Shown piece by piece: positions 10,860 through 24,080 of a DNA stretch of 64,000 nucleotides. The DNA comes from Musa acuminata AAA Group (Eukaryota > Streptophyta > Magnoliopsida > Zingiberales > Musaceae). The stretch lies in NCBI RefSeq assembly GCF_036884655.1, contig NC_088330.1, positions 32,965,001 through 33,029,000 on the forward strand, given 5' to 3'. Numbering within the stretch: the first letter of the stretch is position 1; the number at the start of each line of letters is the position of its first letter. Below the pieces are notes generated by a model. The model was not told the origin of the DNA. It worked only from the letters and a program-made list of their open reading frames with translations, and made no database searches. The translations under genes were made by a program, and so were the position numbers.

Positions 10860-12760
10860 CTTTTAGTTCCATGCATTCAAACAAAGAAGGATCTTATTTC
10901 CCTTATAAAGAAGAAAGAGCTAAATGACTGCTGTGGTGTGGAGGTCCTTCGTTGATCCAAATCCGCATCCATCGTTTTCGCCTTCATGTTCGTTGAGAGA
11001 GTTCCTCCGAATCATAAATTCTAGCTCGATTTTTCGTACGGTTTGGGAGGAAAGTTGGGTTTTTGCTTGTTCCTTATGTCTCTTGGTTCGACTGCAGGAA
11101 TGCTTTAATCCACAAATTAGTCGTAGTTTCTCTGTTGACTTCAGGGATCGTTGGAGAGGGCATAGAAATGGGTGCACGCTTAAGATTTAGATTGGGCTCC
11201 GTCGATCTCTTGCTGGAAATAAATGTGATTTTAACCTAATAACTCTATCCCTTCTTCTTATCAAATTCAACATTACGGAGACACTAGAAAGCTTCTTCCT
11301 TTCGGTGTCTTTCTGGCTTTGAAGGCTTTTCAGGATCATGATTTGCTTTGCCTTCATTTCAAAAAGCAGTATGTTCATGATAAGTGAGACGATCCATAAA
11401 GAACAAAAGTTAGGGTTCTTCTAGTTCATGATCGATAAGATGATTAGTAAAGAATTCATCAAGCAAGCACTGTACCTTCTGTGCAGCCTCATCGTTTCTC
11501 AAGGAGGAAACCTACAGGCAATCGTCGAATCCAATTAATGCACCAGGAAAATAAACGGAATGCAAGGAGAAGAAGGTTGAGTTGCAGACAAGGCTTCTTG
11601 CTCAACGATAACTGGAGAATCAACGGAACAAGATATCTCAAGAACAATCTTAGTTCTTCAGGTCTAGATCTCTTTCCACGGACCATTGCACTTGATCGAT
11701 CAAGATTAAAATCTTTACCAAGAACAATGGAAGTAAATGCATCGTTAAGAAACCTTTTGCTCGGATCCAGAATCCTCCATCACCAGGACATCACACATAC
11801 GATCCAAGTTTTGTTGCGCCTCCGTCTTCAGCTTCAGCTCCTCAACTTTACGTGTCACGGGTCAAACGGTGCTCTGCAAGTGCCATGATCACAATCCGAC
11901 CGCGAGGAAACACCAGAAAGGGAACCCAGCACCGGGAAGAGAAGGCTGAAGAACATGCACGAACCTTCAGTTTCTTCGTGTCCGCCATCACCTCAATAAT
12001 AATAATAATAACACTAAGAGAAAAAGATTTCCGAAACTTGGAAGCCTTCTCACGTAGATGGTTGGCTTCCCTATGAACATGCACTATCATAGTCACATTT
12101 AAGGATCTACAGAACGTCAGTTACTGTAGAGCTAAGATACGAAGGAATAATAGAATTAAATGTTATGAGAATATATTCGTTTCTTCTTTGAATCACAATG
12201 AACATATTTGTTTCATCTCTAGAAAGATACTTGAAGATGTAAACATCATCTATCTTACTCTTGTTCTTAAATCATTTGGTTTCTGATTTGAAAACAAGAT
12301 TTATGAATCTGTTCAACATAATTGGATTTGAGCTCGCATTATAAATATAATCTTTACTATGTTTCATCTAATCCTAACATAGATAACACAAGCGACAAGA
12401 AAATTTTGTTGGACTTATCTTGATATAAGAACAGGAACGTCACCTGTTGTAGAGCAATATGAACACACCAACTTTAAGAAATTGCGTGCGAAAAATCTCA
12501 TACGGAAAATGCAGCATGGCGTTCATTAAGTCTTCTTTGACGTGACCTTTTTGACATCTTTATCCATTTAGCCTTGGAATTTATGCTTCTTCTCCTGCGC
12601 TTTGATGTGATGTCTTCGAGTGCCATTGAAAATTTTCTGCTGGTGATCTGTCGTATTCGATTGTTACAGTAATCTCGTCTCATCCTGCAAGTCATTCGTT
12701 TTTGTTTTGGTATGAAAAAAGAAAACATATATCCGAAGACTTTGACGTCTCTTTGGCACT
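10860..12760. other. No recognisable gene; several short open frames
   Basis: Open frames of 60-135 codons occur on both strands (for example plus 11481-11888 and minus 11848-12096). They overlap one another, are rich in Arg/Ser/Leu, and show no domain that I recognise. An (AAT)n microsatellite lies near 12000. This may be decayed repeat or an old pseudogene. Confidence 0.25.
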
Positions 12761-12939
12761 TATCTTACTATTTAATTAAGAAGGCAACATCAATGCTTTA
12801 ATCGGTCGCTGCTGCATTGATGGAAATGATGTGTGACTACAACTTTGCATTCTCTCTTACCAATTCACTAAGAAATAGCAATTTAGGCATCTTCAAATTA
12901 TGAGTACAATTTTATGCTTTGGTTTTCCTGCGTCAACTG

Positions 12940-13345
12940 TCGCAATCTTTTATGGCGGTTGGTGATGAACTGATGCACAGTCAACACGATCTGGCCCTCG
13001 TCGGGTGATTACCGACTTTGATCCATCCGATGAGCAAGTCAATGGTGGGTTGATTTGTTTTTGCCTCCTCCTGAGCTGGATGCCAGCCATGGGCTTTTAT
13101 ACTACTATACGAGAGTCAGTCGTATACGGGTTTGACGTGGTGGCCAATCTTCGGGTGAGATGGTATCTTTATGCGATCATCGTCCCTGGACGCGCGGAAC
13201 GGCACCATATGACATCGTCCCGAGCTTTCCAGGACGGGACGTACCAAGCAACGCCTTGGTACGAATTCTGGCTCGGTGCGTGGGGGTGCTCCTCTTGCTG
13301 ACTCGACGGTAGCATGGCGTGACATTGATTGTGATATGGCCTGGA
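12940..13345. repeat. GC-rich repeat-like fragment
   Basis: An isolated moderately GC-rich block sits between AT-rich tracts and contains GGGCTTTTATACTACTATAC, TGACGTGG and short CCGTCGG-type words. The texture resembles an LTR or promoter-bearing repeat fragment rather than a gene. No ends or coding motifs are visible. Confidence 0.3.
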
Positions 13346-13399
13346 CCCAAAATATACCTTATCAGCTATGATAACGGAATATGATACTGTTGTATTTCG

Positions 13400-14060
13400 A
13401 AACATATTTATATTTTTAATATGTACTTTAAATTTTTTTTGAATGAATATAATGTTTTGAATGCTCGATAAATAATAGATGAAAATTATATTTTAAATAT
13501 ATATTTACATAATATTATTTGGTAAATTTATATTTCAAAAATTATTAAATATTTTTATGATAAATTTGTGTTTTAAATATTTTAGTATTTATTCAAAAGT
13601 AAATATATATTTTTATTTAAATTAATAAGTACAAAATAAATGTATGTATGTAATCTTATAAAAATTTCATACGACCCAAATATATAATAAACAAAAATAT
13701 AATCATATATATATATATAATAAACTTTAAAAATAAATAAATAAAAAGTTATCTCTGTAGAAAATATAAATCATATTGGTTTCTTACTATAATATAAACC
13801 ATATTGGTAGAAAATATAAATTATATTGGTTTCTTAAGATGTTATAATTTTAGATAAAGTCACAATATATATTTAAATTTTTAAAAATTATATTAACATA
13901 TATATATATATATATATATATAAGATGACCAAGGTATTCTAGGTTATTAGAAAAAAAATCTTCTAAGGAAATTCTACAAATGATAAAAATAAAAAAAAAT
14001 TCCAGAAATTCACCCAATAATCTAAAAAATGTTTTTTTGCTCCATAATTAATTTTATATG
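13400..14060. other. AT-rich tract with (TA)n microsatellite
   Basis: Extremely AT-rich DNA with no coding potential. A perfect (TA)n run lies at about 13898-13922 and a shorter one near 13707-13720. The left part repeats short words such as AAATATTT and TTATATTTTAAATAT. Confidence 0.7.
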
Positions 14061-14099
14061 CCTTGTATTTTTTTTTTTGTTCTAATATAAACAAGCATC

Positions 14100-15204
14100 C
14101 AATTAAGTACCTTCAGAATTCTCCAGAGTAGCAGCCTCATCTCTCGTGGGACCCGCACGTGTTGCCACGTACCACGTCTCACAGGGAGCCACATTGGATG
14201 AAAAAGGCTTTCGGGAGATACATTTTGGTACATCTGCAATCCAGGGATGACAGGGGTACTGACGTTATTTGCTCTTCTACCGGAGTACCGAGGAGTCAAA
14301 GGATTCTTCGGCGCTTTCGACAAGGCGACTCTGCCTCCCCTTCCGGCGTTACTTTTTCTCTCTTTTACCCTCCCTCCCGAGGCCACACGCGATCGAGAAG
14401 AAGAGGAGCAGCGGCAAAAAGATTAGGCCAAAGGAGGGCGCAGCAGGTCTTTGGATGTTTATCCGCTTCATCTCCACGCGGTAGGTGGAGTCTGTTGCCC
14501 GTCGCATTCTTCTCATCGGTTTGGTGAACGACGCGCCAAACGAACAAAAAGTAATCAAAGAAGCAGTCAATCCCTCCCCCTGCTCCCGTCTTTTATTGAT
14601 CGCGATGTGGTTTGGATACGTGGCTTTGGATTGCCATGTCCAAAATCTTTGTTTTGCTTGGGTCGGGCCTTGCTCTCGGATCCTCTCCTGTTTCCACTGT
14701 TCGGGTTCCAATACGTCTCTCTTTCCCCTTTTTATTTGTTTATTTTTACCTTTATTTATTCGTTTATTTTTTGTGCGTTTTAGCTTGTGGGTTGTTCGGA
14801 CCGGCGGCATCGTCACTTTTAGCGATTTCTTGCGTTAGGTTTGTATCCCTCCTCCTTTCTTTTCCCTTTTTGGCCGATTCTTTCTGCGAGTTTCTCTGTG
14901 AAGTGGGTTGTTGACTACGTCCCTTTTGATTTGAGCGTTTTAACGTCATGCTCATGATTCTTGGATTATCTTTTAGCTAATCCTGCATCGATCAGTTTTC
15001 GCCTGATTTTTGGTTGCTGAAACGAAAAGAAAAACTAATCTTGCTGCTTTCTTGTGCAATCAGGAGTCTTCTTTCAAAACCGACAGTAGTTTGTCCGGGT
15101 AATTTGGCCTAGGATTTGTTTTTTTTCTTGTTTTCTGGTCTATATGCTCTACGAGCAACTAAGATTTTCTGTAAATGTGGGATTTTCTTGAATAGATTGG
15201 AGGG
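14100..15204 (+). promoter_or_regulatory. Upstream and 5' leader region of the aldo-keto reductase gene
   Basis: The stretch changes abruptly from AT-rich to mixed composition at about 14100. A pyrimidine-rich leader-like tract at 14690-14900 is followed by a good splice acceptor (GTGCAATCAG near 15053-15062). This suggests a 5'-UTR intron before the ATG at 15205. The open frames here are rich in Phe/Leu/Ser from pyrimidine bias and are not credible proteins. No TATA box was chosen with confidence. Confidence 0.35.
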
Positions 15205-18200
15205 ATGAAGGGGAAAGGAGCAACAGCTAAAAACTACTTTGTCCTCAATACCGGAGCCAAGATTCCTGCTGTTGGTCTTGCAACATGGCAACACGGAGGT
15301 GATCTTTGCGCTGAAGCCGTGGCGACGGCTTTGACGGCCGGGTATCGCCACATCGACTGCACCCATCTATATGGGAATGAGGTTGAGGTTGGGAAGGCGC
15401 TAGCCGAGGCTTTTGAAAGCGGAGCCAAGAGGGAAGATTTGTTCTTGACCTCGAAATTGTATTGTGCTACTAATTCACATAAGAGGGTCGAGAATTCCGT
15501 GAGAGTTTCCTTGAAGAGCCTTGGCGTCTCCTACTTGGATCTGTATCTTGTGCACTGGCCTGAGTGTTCGGCTCTCGGGGATGCCACTGATCCTTCTTGG
15601 AAATCTGCAAGCGAATATAGACAGTTCTCGCAGCGATTGAAGCCAACCTGGGAGGCTATGGAAAGTCTTGTGCGGATGGGGCTTGTTCGTGCGATTGGTG
15701 TTAGCAATTTCAACATTCAGCAGATCAGCGAATTGCTCCAGTTTGCGAAGATTGTTCCAGCAGTCAATCAGGTCAGGTTGATTAGCTTCATGTTCTATAT
15801 ACTCATTGTTTTTCTTGTATAGTTGTAAAAGGTTATGTTTACAATCTAGTTCTTCCAAAGAGAAAGCTCAAAGCAGCAGGTCTCTTTGAGTTACAACTAT
15901 CGTAATTGGTCCTCTATGAAGTCAAGTTGCTTTTCACTAACTAAAGCAGTTATTTTCATGATTAGTTTTGGAAGATGATGTGAAATGTGGTTGTATATTT
16001 ATTCATGTTTGTCCATGTTGTGGCTTAAATCATGATGACTTCTATGATTATATGCCTGATTTGGCTTATCCAAAAGTGAACTTGGGTTTTAGTTTTTTTC
16101 TTTATAGTTTATGCTTTACCGAACAAACTTTTCATCAGCTTTCCAAAAAATTGTCATCATGTTCTCATATTTGTTTGTGAAAAACCATCAGTTAGATCAA
16201 GTAGAAAAATCTAGCATGTTTTTTGGTGCATGTTATAAGCTTGACTTAGTTTGTATGACAAGTTGTCTATTTGTTAATGTTGTTTCCATTGTGTTATTAG
16301 CATAATCCCATTTAGTATTTTCTGATAATGAACTCAACTATTCAATCCATTCTTTTGAGCATGTAGTCATGATTGTGAAAGTTGAAGCATGCCAACGCAA
16401 ACATAACCTGAATAAATAGCTAAAGTTATAGGTTACTATTGCCTATTAACTCTGTTTTTAGGTCACGACAGCACTTTTAAGGTAATTATGACATGATAGT
16501 AATTCTTGTACAACAACAATATAGCTGTAAAGTTACCACTATTTGGGTTCTGCTACATTAATTTGTTGTTGCCATTGAACTCTGTGAAAAGCCTTGGAAG
16601 TAATTCCTGTGAAAAGCCTTCAAAAGTTTACTTGAGCCTATTCTAAGGGATTGATGGAATCTATACTTTTTATGGATATTAAGAATGATATGCATCTTTT
16701 CTCCTGAACATCTCAAATTGTCATGTGATGGAAGATTATCCATCCTTTCTAGACAAGGATATGAGGTTGAAAGTTTGCTATTAACTGATTCTGGTCAAGG
16801 ACTCAAATTCACTACAAGTGATGTAAGTGGGGGCTTTCTGAGTCTAAAATATGGGTTACAAATTATGAACTCTGCTGTGTCCCTTTCCCAAAATCCTGTT
16901 TCTTATTCTATAACTCCACAATTGGGCCATGTTAATAGCAAGATGAGTGCTTGGAAGCCTGACCCTATATGAGGCCCTTGTGTTGCACCTTTTTCTTTCA
17001 TTGAGCTTCTTCAAAATTTCATGCTCATGATTTTATCTCAAGTATCTCACCTTTTCTTCAGAATGTTAACCATCAACCACATAAATTAAGACAATGCACC
17101 ATGGTCTCTTATATATATATATATATATATATACCTGTATGAAATTAGATATAATAGCTTATCAGTCGATCATCTCAAGATAATGTGTGTCAAATGGTTA
17201 TAGAATGGCATTTGGACAGTTGAACTGATGAAAATCCAGTGAGTTGTTGAATATGGATGCAGACCTGATCATGAGTGACTTCATTTATATCTAGGATCTA
17301 TCTATAGGAGGTAGATTATACTTGGAAACCTAAGATGCTCATTTAGTGTCAGATGCAATGATCAACAACAGGGGACGATTAAAGTAGACTTCTAGAGCTT
17401 ATCCCAAATTATTTGTATGATACATATTGTCATTTTTGTCATCTTGGGTATATGATTTTCCATTCATTCCTGGGTTCTTATCTTGTCAAACTTTGTTAAC
17501 ATGTCTTCTTGACAGATCCATATTTGTGTGTGGTATGAAAGATCTTTTCCTGTTTTTCAGTTTTTCGTATGAAGCTGATTGAATAATGAATTGTAGGTGG
17601 AGTTGCATCCATTCTGGAGACAGGATGAACTAGTGAAATTCTGTCAACAGAAAAGAATCCATGTATCTGCTCAAACTCCACTGGGAGTACCCATATCTCG
17701 TGGGATGGCAACTGCCAGTCCTGGTCTTTCTGATAGTGGATCTGAGGATGAAGCTGGAACTCCTAGGATAACATTTAGAAGGTCAAGATCTGTGCATGGA
17801 CCAATGATGAAGCTTTCTGTTGTCGTAGATATTGCAGAACGCCATAACAAGACACCGGAGCAGGTAAGGACTTGCATCTTTCCCAAGTTTGAAACATTTT
17901 TCACTCCTCTCAGTTTCTTCTGAGGTATGCACCTCAGAGAAGCTTTTGCCTTATTGGTCTTTTTACCTTTTCTAAGAACAGGGTTTTGTAAAATGTATAA
18001 AATTTACTTCAAGAATCAATCATATAGTTCTGGTTATAGCTGTTGGCAGTTCTAAAACTTGGGAGTACATGTTGGACAATCATTGTCATTATGAAAATGG
18101 TGATGAATAAAATTCTTGATGCTAAGGTAACTAGCAATTCAATTGTTCTAAAATTTGGTTTCTGTTGATGTTCAATTGTGTTTGGTTGGAGTGGCATTGG

Positions 18201-20881
18201 CAGAGGAATTGCATTATTATGGTCATCATTTGACACTTCTATGAATCTTCTAGAATTGGTACTTTTATTTTGGAAGCATAAGCAATAGACGGGCACATAC
18301 CATGAATACTCAAGGAAGAATCATATAGATAGTAATGATGTATTAAATAAAAAATAATTTTCTTACTAAGTATGCAACTCTAGCCCCAAAAAGGTTGGCT
18401 TGGTTCATCTCCATAATGAATATGTAAATATAACTTTGCTGCAAAAGGTTGGATCATCTAAGCTAAAGTTAATCCTGTAGTAAGTGATGTGAACACTCAT
18501 CCATTGAGTAATTATTGGAAATAATAGAAGCTGAATATGCTTACAACTGACACGTAAAAAAGGAACTAGTGTTGCAGTAGTAGTGAACTTTTGGAGTATA
18601 GACAATCGAGATAAATAGACTAATATGGTCCATTTGATATCCAATGGTCCACAGTGAGATTAAGGTATGTTTAATATCTAATATCCTATGGCAATTTTAG
18701 ACACAGAGGTGGGATTAAGGCAGAATGTAGAACTCCAACAACATAGACCATCTGGAATATATACCGGAGGTTGAATAACCTGAGCCAAGGAAATGTTAAT
18801 TGGTCACGAAAGCGTTTCCACACAAGAAAGAAGCGGCTCTTACCCTATTGTCGCTGGAAACTCTCTGGTCAATCAAGTCTGCTTCTCAGTCTCTGAACGG
18901 ATGAGTTTAAAATCATTCTCTCTTTCTAGAAACAATACTTTTGGTTTAGCCGTAGTGCTTCATTTATGCACTATATGTTCTTTCTTCGTTTTTGCTGAGA
19001 AAATGGATTTTTATTAGTATTTTTGGATGATTGCTAGTAGGGTGTGAAATTCAATTCTTGAGGTTTTAGTGTGAAATTCAATTTTTGGATGATTGCTAGT
19101 ATTTTTGGATGATTATGTGTGGTTTTAGTGGAGGCTGACTACAAAATATCGTAACCCAGGGCAGGATGTGTTCATTTCTTTCCTTGCTGTGCAAAATCTA
19201 TGAATGATAGATTTCACTGTAATTTGATGTCAAACTGCAGTATGATGGCAATTAATTATTCCTTTGTATTACATGAATTAACTAGTGATATGGATTTCTT
19301 GGCAATTTGTGATGTCAAGGATGTTTTTAAAAACATTGAAAGAGTGGTTCGTGGAGTTCTTAATGTAGACAGATTTTATTGCCTCATGAGGGTCATCTTA
19401 GGTTGTTGATGTTGAGTGACAACTTTTAGGATATATATAGATACATAAAAGGATGAACAATATATTTTACGGAGTTGAATATAACACTATAATAGTATGG
19501 TTCATCTATTTAAATTAGATATTGGTGACTGGATCATGACCAGGAACTGGAATGACAATTGGAACACGTTTGGATCAGAATTAGAATGACCAAATCATTG
19601 TGTATGGTTTGTAAAGACAGGAACCAGATTCAGGATTGGAATTTTATCTTAGCGTTTGGTTTGTTGCGAAGCAGGAGCATAATCAATGATGATATCCATT
19701 TTTTTTGCTTGTGAACGAGGGAGAAGAGAGGGGAGAAGTAAAAGAAGAGAAGAGAGATGAACTGATAGGGGAAGAGGGAGAAAAGAGGAAGAAAAGATAG
19801 AAGACCTTTTAGGGTTTTAACTTCGAACAAATTAAAAAAAAAGAATCAGGCTTACCGCCCTGTTAACAGGGCTTGTCAGGCAATAAGTCCATACCACAAA
19901 TGTACTGTCCGAAATTGGACGGTCCATGTGACAGTATTGATGAATACTGGTTGGTAAATGCTGGTCCAACTGAAATTGTATTCAATATAAAAAGCATGAA
20001 GTCAAGGAGGTTGATGAAAGGATTGGACACATTTTCTTGACCTACAACCAATTTTTGGACTTCTGAGGAGAGATCCCGACTGAAGTGCAGTTACGGTGAT
20101 CGAGTTTCCAACATGCCAAATCCTCTGTCCTAGAGGGTTGGAAGATGATGGGAGTTGACGGATGCAGGAGGAGGAGGAGAAGGGAGGGCAGAGGGATGCT
20201 TTTCTTTAGTTTGGTTCTGTTAAGTGTTGCACATCACACTTTATGTCTGTATGACGAGTCAAATAAAATAGATGTTTCTTTTAACTTAAAGAAGGTAAAG
20301 TAAGCATAGCAAAAGGGGTTTTGGTGGTCATTTATTTTATTGTTTTACACTGGTTACTATCAGCTTCTTTATTAGCCCTTCAGGTAGATTTGAGTCTCAT
20401 TTCAGGTCCATCCCTTGTAAGCTTGCAGTGTGAGATCTGTAGATTTAGTTCAATAATTTTGCTTTCTCACACTTGTCCATGAGTGAGATATAATATACTT
20501 GACACTTTGATATGATTGCCACCAAATGGGATCATGCTTGATGTTTTGTGGTGTCATCCTACTTCATTTATTTGGCCTTTGCATGAAGGCTCGACATTTT
20601 TGTTGATGGCTTTTCTACTGACTCTTTAATAGGTCATTTTGCGATGGGGACTACAGCGAGGAACTAGTTTATTGCCGTGCAGCCTAAATCCTGACAGGAT
20701 CAGGAAAAACATAGACATTTTCAGTTGGTCGCTGACAGATGAAGAATGGAATAGAATGAACAGGATTGAACCTCAGATATGCCTCTTTGGGAGTGGACCT
20801 GTCAACACATCTGAAACAGGGTTTTTTTCAGCTGCTGGTCCTCTTCAGGCTGTGTATGAGATGGAAGATGACACCGAATAA
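15205..20881 (+). CDS. Aldo-keto reductase family protein (3 exons, 360 aa)
   Basis: Aldo-keto reductases reduce aldehydes and ketones with NADPH in a TIM barrel, usually in the cytosol. Exons are 15205-15771, 17597-17863 and 20633-20881, all phase 0 with GT-AG borders. The ATG at 15205 gives an N-terminus ([17 protein letters not shown]) that leads directly into the first barrel strand. The catalytic tetrad is visible: Asp and Tyr in [11 protein letters not shown], Lys in LTSKLY, His in LVHWPE. GVSNFN and the VNQ|VELHP junction across intron 1 are family hallmarks. After QTPLG there is a Ser/acid/Arg-rich loop ([19 protein letters not shown]) longer than in classical aldose reductases. The NADPH-binding segment reads [15 protein letters not shown], with Cys where Lys or Arg is usual. 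The most similar plant proteins are those annotated as aldo-keto reductase family 4 or NADP-dependent D-sorbitol-6-phosphate dehydrogenase-like; the true substrate is unknown. Confidence 0.92.
17110..17132. repeat. (TA)n microsatellite in aldo-keto reductase intron 1
   Basis: A short uninterrupted TA dinucleotide run within intron 1. Confidence 0.8.
19490..20230. repeat. Repeat insertion in aldo-keto reductase intron 2
   Basis: Within the 2.8-kb intron lie a purine-rich GA tract (about 19715-19800), the words TAGGGTTTTAACTT and CTTACCGCCCTGTTAACAGGGC, and a GC-richer tail to about 20200. The same combination (CTTACCGC...GGTAAG words next to a strand-asymmetric purine/pyrimidine tract) recurs at 63060-63780, suggesting one repeat family. 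Ends are uncertain. Confidence 0.4.
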
Positions 20882-21029
20882 TCCCAAGACTCTCAAGTCT
20901 CAGAAGTGTACTGTTGTAAACTCTCATCTGAGAAGGGGATATTTAACGAAATTTTCTGCACATATGTTATGTCTATCTGCGAATCTCTTCAGAGACCAAT
21001 ATCATCTTGTAATTCATGTTAATTAGATT

Positions 21030-22750
21030 TTAGTAGTTATGTCATATTACTCTGGATCAAGGTTTTGCTACAATGGAAGTTATCATATGTTTTCCCCCTC
21101 CTACAGCTATGTTCATGTAGTGCATTTAAGTTCTTCAAGAAAGAATGGCAACTAGTTTTGAATTGGTGCATGTTGGAGTTCTGATTTCAGCAGTTGCTGA
21201 GACCTCTCTTATCTGTTCTGTAGTAAACCTTGGCCTTGTTTAGTGGTGGCTGACAAGTTGCAGCTATGTGTTCATAGTGCTGCTCTCCTTGTGGAGTGAG
21301 GATTCATCAAAGCATATGTGGCTTTTGTCTTGTGTTCTAAACCTGCAATAGCTTGTATTAAAATGCCACCTGGAGACTCTGCAATATGGAAACTGAATCC
21401 TTGAGCTTATCTTGGAGTACAGGTAGAATCATGAAAGCAAAAATAGTATAAATTGTTTGGTGAACACCAGAAACAGCAAGATCAAATGGAAACTTTGTAA
21501 TCCGAAAAGCTGTTTTACATGGCCACACCATCACATCAAAAACTGAAGTGTGCTACCTGATATCGATCGAGTCTTCTATCTAATGCAGGCTATTTGGTTG
21601 AAAATAGTGCCTTGATTCATTTCAATTCGGCACCTATGTCACTTAGATCTCCATAATAATTATCAACAATATTTCTCATCATATCACAATAAATTACAAT
21701 ATCAGAAGACTTTCTGTGATCAATAATACTTTGCAGATGCTTTCTGGAGCTGTCTTGTTTGAATAAACGCCAAACAAATTCCTACCCTTTGTTTGATACC
21801 TCAATCACAATTAGAGTTGTGTTGGTTGACACATTAAAATTTCCAAGGACTGATGTCGAATTGCGGTAGATTAGATAGATGTAGGGGTTGGAGGAGTCTT
21901 TTGATATGTTTCTAATCATTAAACTCAATAGAAATTTGGTCAAATTTTATCCTTACACAGAACAAAATTCAATGAATTTCACTAACAACATTACAAATTT
22001 TCAGAACAAAAATTAGTTAAGCTGAATAAAAGTATACTATGAATTAAACAAGCCAAATGATTAAGCATAGTAACCCAAACTTTGAATCCTTCTTTGAGAC
22101 GTTTCCCAACAGATTTGACACCAGACTTCACGTTCATGGCAATTCAAATCCAAAGACTTCAATACTCAAGATTACATGAGGCACCAGTCTCTGTCCAATC
22201 TCTCGTACCTCTTGAATTAAGCCTCGGACACAAGTCTTAAATGCATTGGATCACAGCATCGTCGCTGTTTGGAAGAATGTGCTTTACAAGTCATCGAGAT
22301 ATATTTCTCATGTTGACTTCTGTCTAGACATTATTAGATTCTAATTAGGTAGCGGCAGAAGTAATGTCAATGTGTTTGTTTGCTCTTCTTTGATGACTAC
22401 GACTTTCTATGCGAATCAAACATAGCTATCTTTTCTTTTCTTTTTTTTCGTTTGTTTTGTAGACAATTAAGAAGTTTTCTTGTGAATCATATCATCCTTC
22501 TTTGATAGAATATTTGTCTCGGTAATTGTTTCATGGAATTTTGAGCTCCCGAATTTATCTTTACATTCTGGGTTTGACTTTTCTTGTGATTAATGTAAAT
22601 AGGGAAACATTTTCTGGGTTTGACTTTTCCTACGGTAATCTTTCCTTGAGAAAGTGGTAACTCATTGTCGACCACAAGCGTTAGAAGAACCATCTTATCC
22701 GCATTAGCAGTGGCGCTCTTCACAGCCATCCAAAACTTGCACAAAGTGAA
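21030..22750. other. Intergenic, no gene recognised
   Basis: The 3' UTR of the aldo-keto reductase probably occupies the first few hundred bases. The rest is AT-rich with a T/C-rich run at about 22432-22460. No conserved open frame was found on either strand. Confidence 0.5.
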
Positions 22751-23387
22751 ATGGCATCGCCGATGTCGCTGAGACACTGCTCCACAAACCCTTCGCTCGG
22801 CGTCGTTTGCCGCCTCCATGGCCACTCCAAGCTTGGCCATGCAGCTCCGGGTCTCCCGGAACAGCTACTCATCGGAAGGAGACAAGCAACAGCAGCAGCA
22901 GCTGTAGCAGTAGCTCTCCATGCCAAGGAAGCCATCTCCGGTTCGAGCGTCGCTTCCGCCTTGGAGTTCAGATTCACCGCTCCGGAACAGACACCCGAAG
23001 AAGCAGACGCGGTGGTGAAGATCCATGCAAGAGATCTGGTGCGGATAAAGGCTTTGATCGATTCGCAGTCGTGGAGAGAAGCCCAGATCGCGCTTCGCGA
23101 GAGCTCGTCGTATCTGAAGCAGGATCTCTACACGATCATCCAAGCAAAGCCGGGAAGCCAGCGGCCACAGCTGAGGAAGCTCTACTCTCACCTCTTCAAC
23201 GATGTCTCAAGTGTGAGTCCATTGTCTTCACGCTCTCGGTATGCTCCAGCTTCGCAAATGAAGCTTGAAATCTTTATCGTTTGTGCTGCAGCTGGATTAT
23301 GCTGCCAGAGACAAAGATGCTCGCCGAGTTCAAGAGTGCTATGATAACATCGTTGCGACACTCAATGAGATTTTTGTTCTGATCTAA
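22751..23387 (+). CDS. PsbQ-like thylakoid-lumen protein (2 exons, 185 aa)
   Basis: PsbQ-like (PQL) proteins are four-helix lumenal proteins. Two Arabidopsis members are subunits of the chloroplast NDH complex; the role of the third (PQL3) is less clear. Exon 1 is 22751-23212 and exon 2 is 23292-23387, phase 0, GT-AG. Residues 1 to about 45 look like a chloroplast transit peptide. IGRRQATAAAAVAVALHA then resembles a twin-arginine thylakoid transfer signal. The mature part has the family blocks LVRIKALIDSQSWREAQIAL, YLKQDLYTIIQAKPG and LRKLYSHLFNDVSS, continuing across the intron into LDYAARDKDARRVQECYDNI and NEIFVLI before the stop at 23385. I favour a PQL3-type member, but the assignment among PQL1-3 is uncertain. 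Confidence 0.85.
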
Positions 23388-23389
23388 CA

Positions 23390-24080
23390 AATGCAGACGT
23401 TGATGTTTGTTCTATTGCCTCTCTCTTTCTCTCTCTCTCTCTCTCTATAACACTGTCTTTGTCGATCTATCTCTATCTATCAAGCGAATTTCCGAGAAAG
23501 ACCTGATTCACTCTATGAAATTGATGAACCAATTCAATCCCCCATATGAGGATCTATTAAAAGAACAAAAGAAATGAACGTAGAGTTATGTAATCGATGT
23601 GTCAAAGCAGAATAATACCTCTACGCATTGGAATCAGCTAAGAGAGCGGCAATCGACAGAGAAGAGGCAATAATCTGAAACAGGGGCGACCACAGTGGAT
23701 CCGCTTGCAGATGGGTGGGCGCGAGAGAAACACGCGGGCGCGGGCAGAGGGACGACCACCGTGGGTACGCCGATAGAGTAACAACAATGATGGGTGGTGT
23801 TTGCCGTCGACTTGTGGACAAGATGGTAGACGGCGACACCGGGAGGAAGATGGCAGATGGTGAGGAAGAAGCGGGCGCTTATTCAGAGCCGACTTAAATG
23901 GGCAACACCCTATAATGGGCCTTTTTATGGTGCCAAATTAGATTTGCAGGTCTTCTCTTGAGCTTGGGCATGGGGCCCAACAAGCACTCTTCTGTTGCTC
24001 TTCACATCTCACATCTATGCTCTTCATTCATTTTGACTGACTTCTTGATTCAAATTTGATTTGAATTTTGACTTCCTAAC
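23390..24080. other. Spacer with (CT)n microsatellite
   Basis: A CT-dinucleotide run at about 23417-23447 follows the PsbQ-like stop codon, probably in its 3' UTR. The block 23620-23900 is GC-richer and purine-biased but contains no recognisable protein. Confidence 0.5.

Noticed and set aside
11481..11888. 135-codon plus-strand ORF and overlapping minus-strand ORFs
   Set aside because: No family resemblance, no splice partners, and competing open frames on both strands. Kept only as an unassigned stretch.
14269..14955. Several 60-155-codon ORFs upstream of the aldo-keto reductase
   Set aside because: They overlap on both strands in a pyrimidine-rich leader region and have no conserved motifs.
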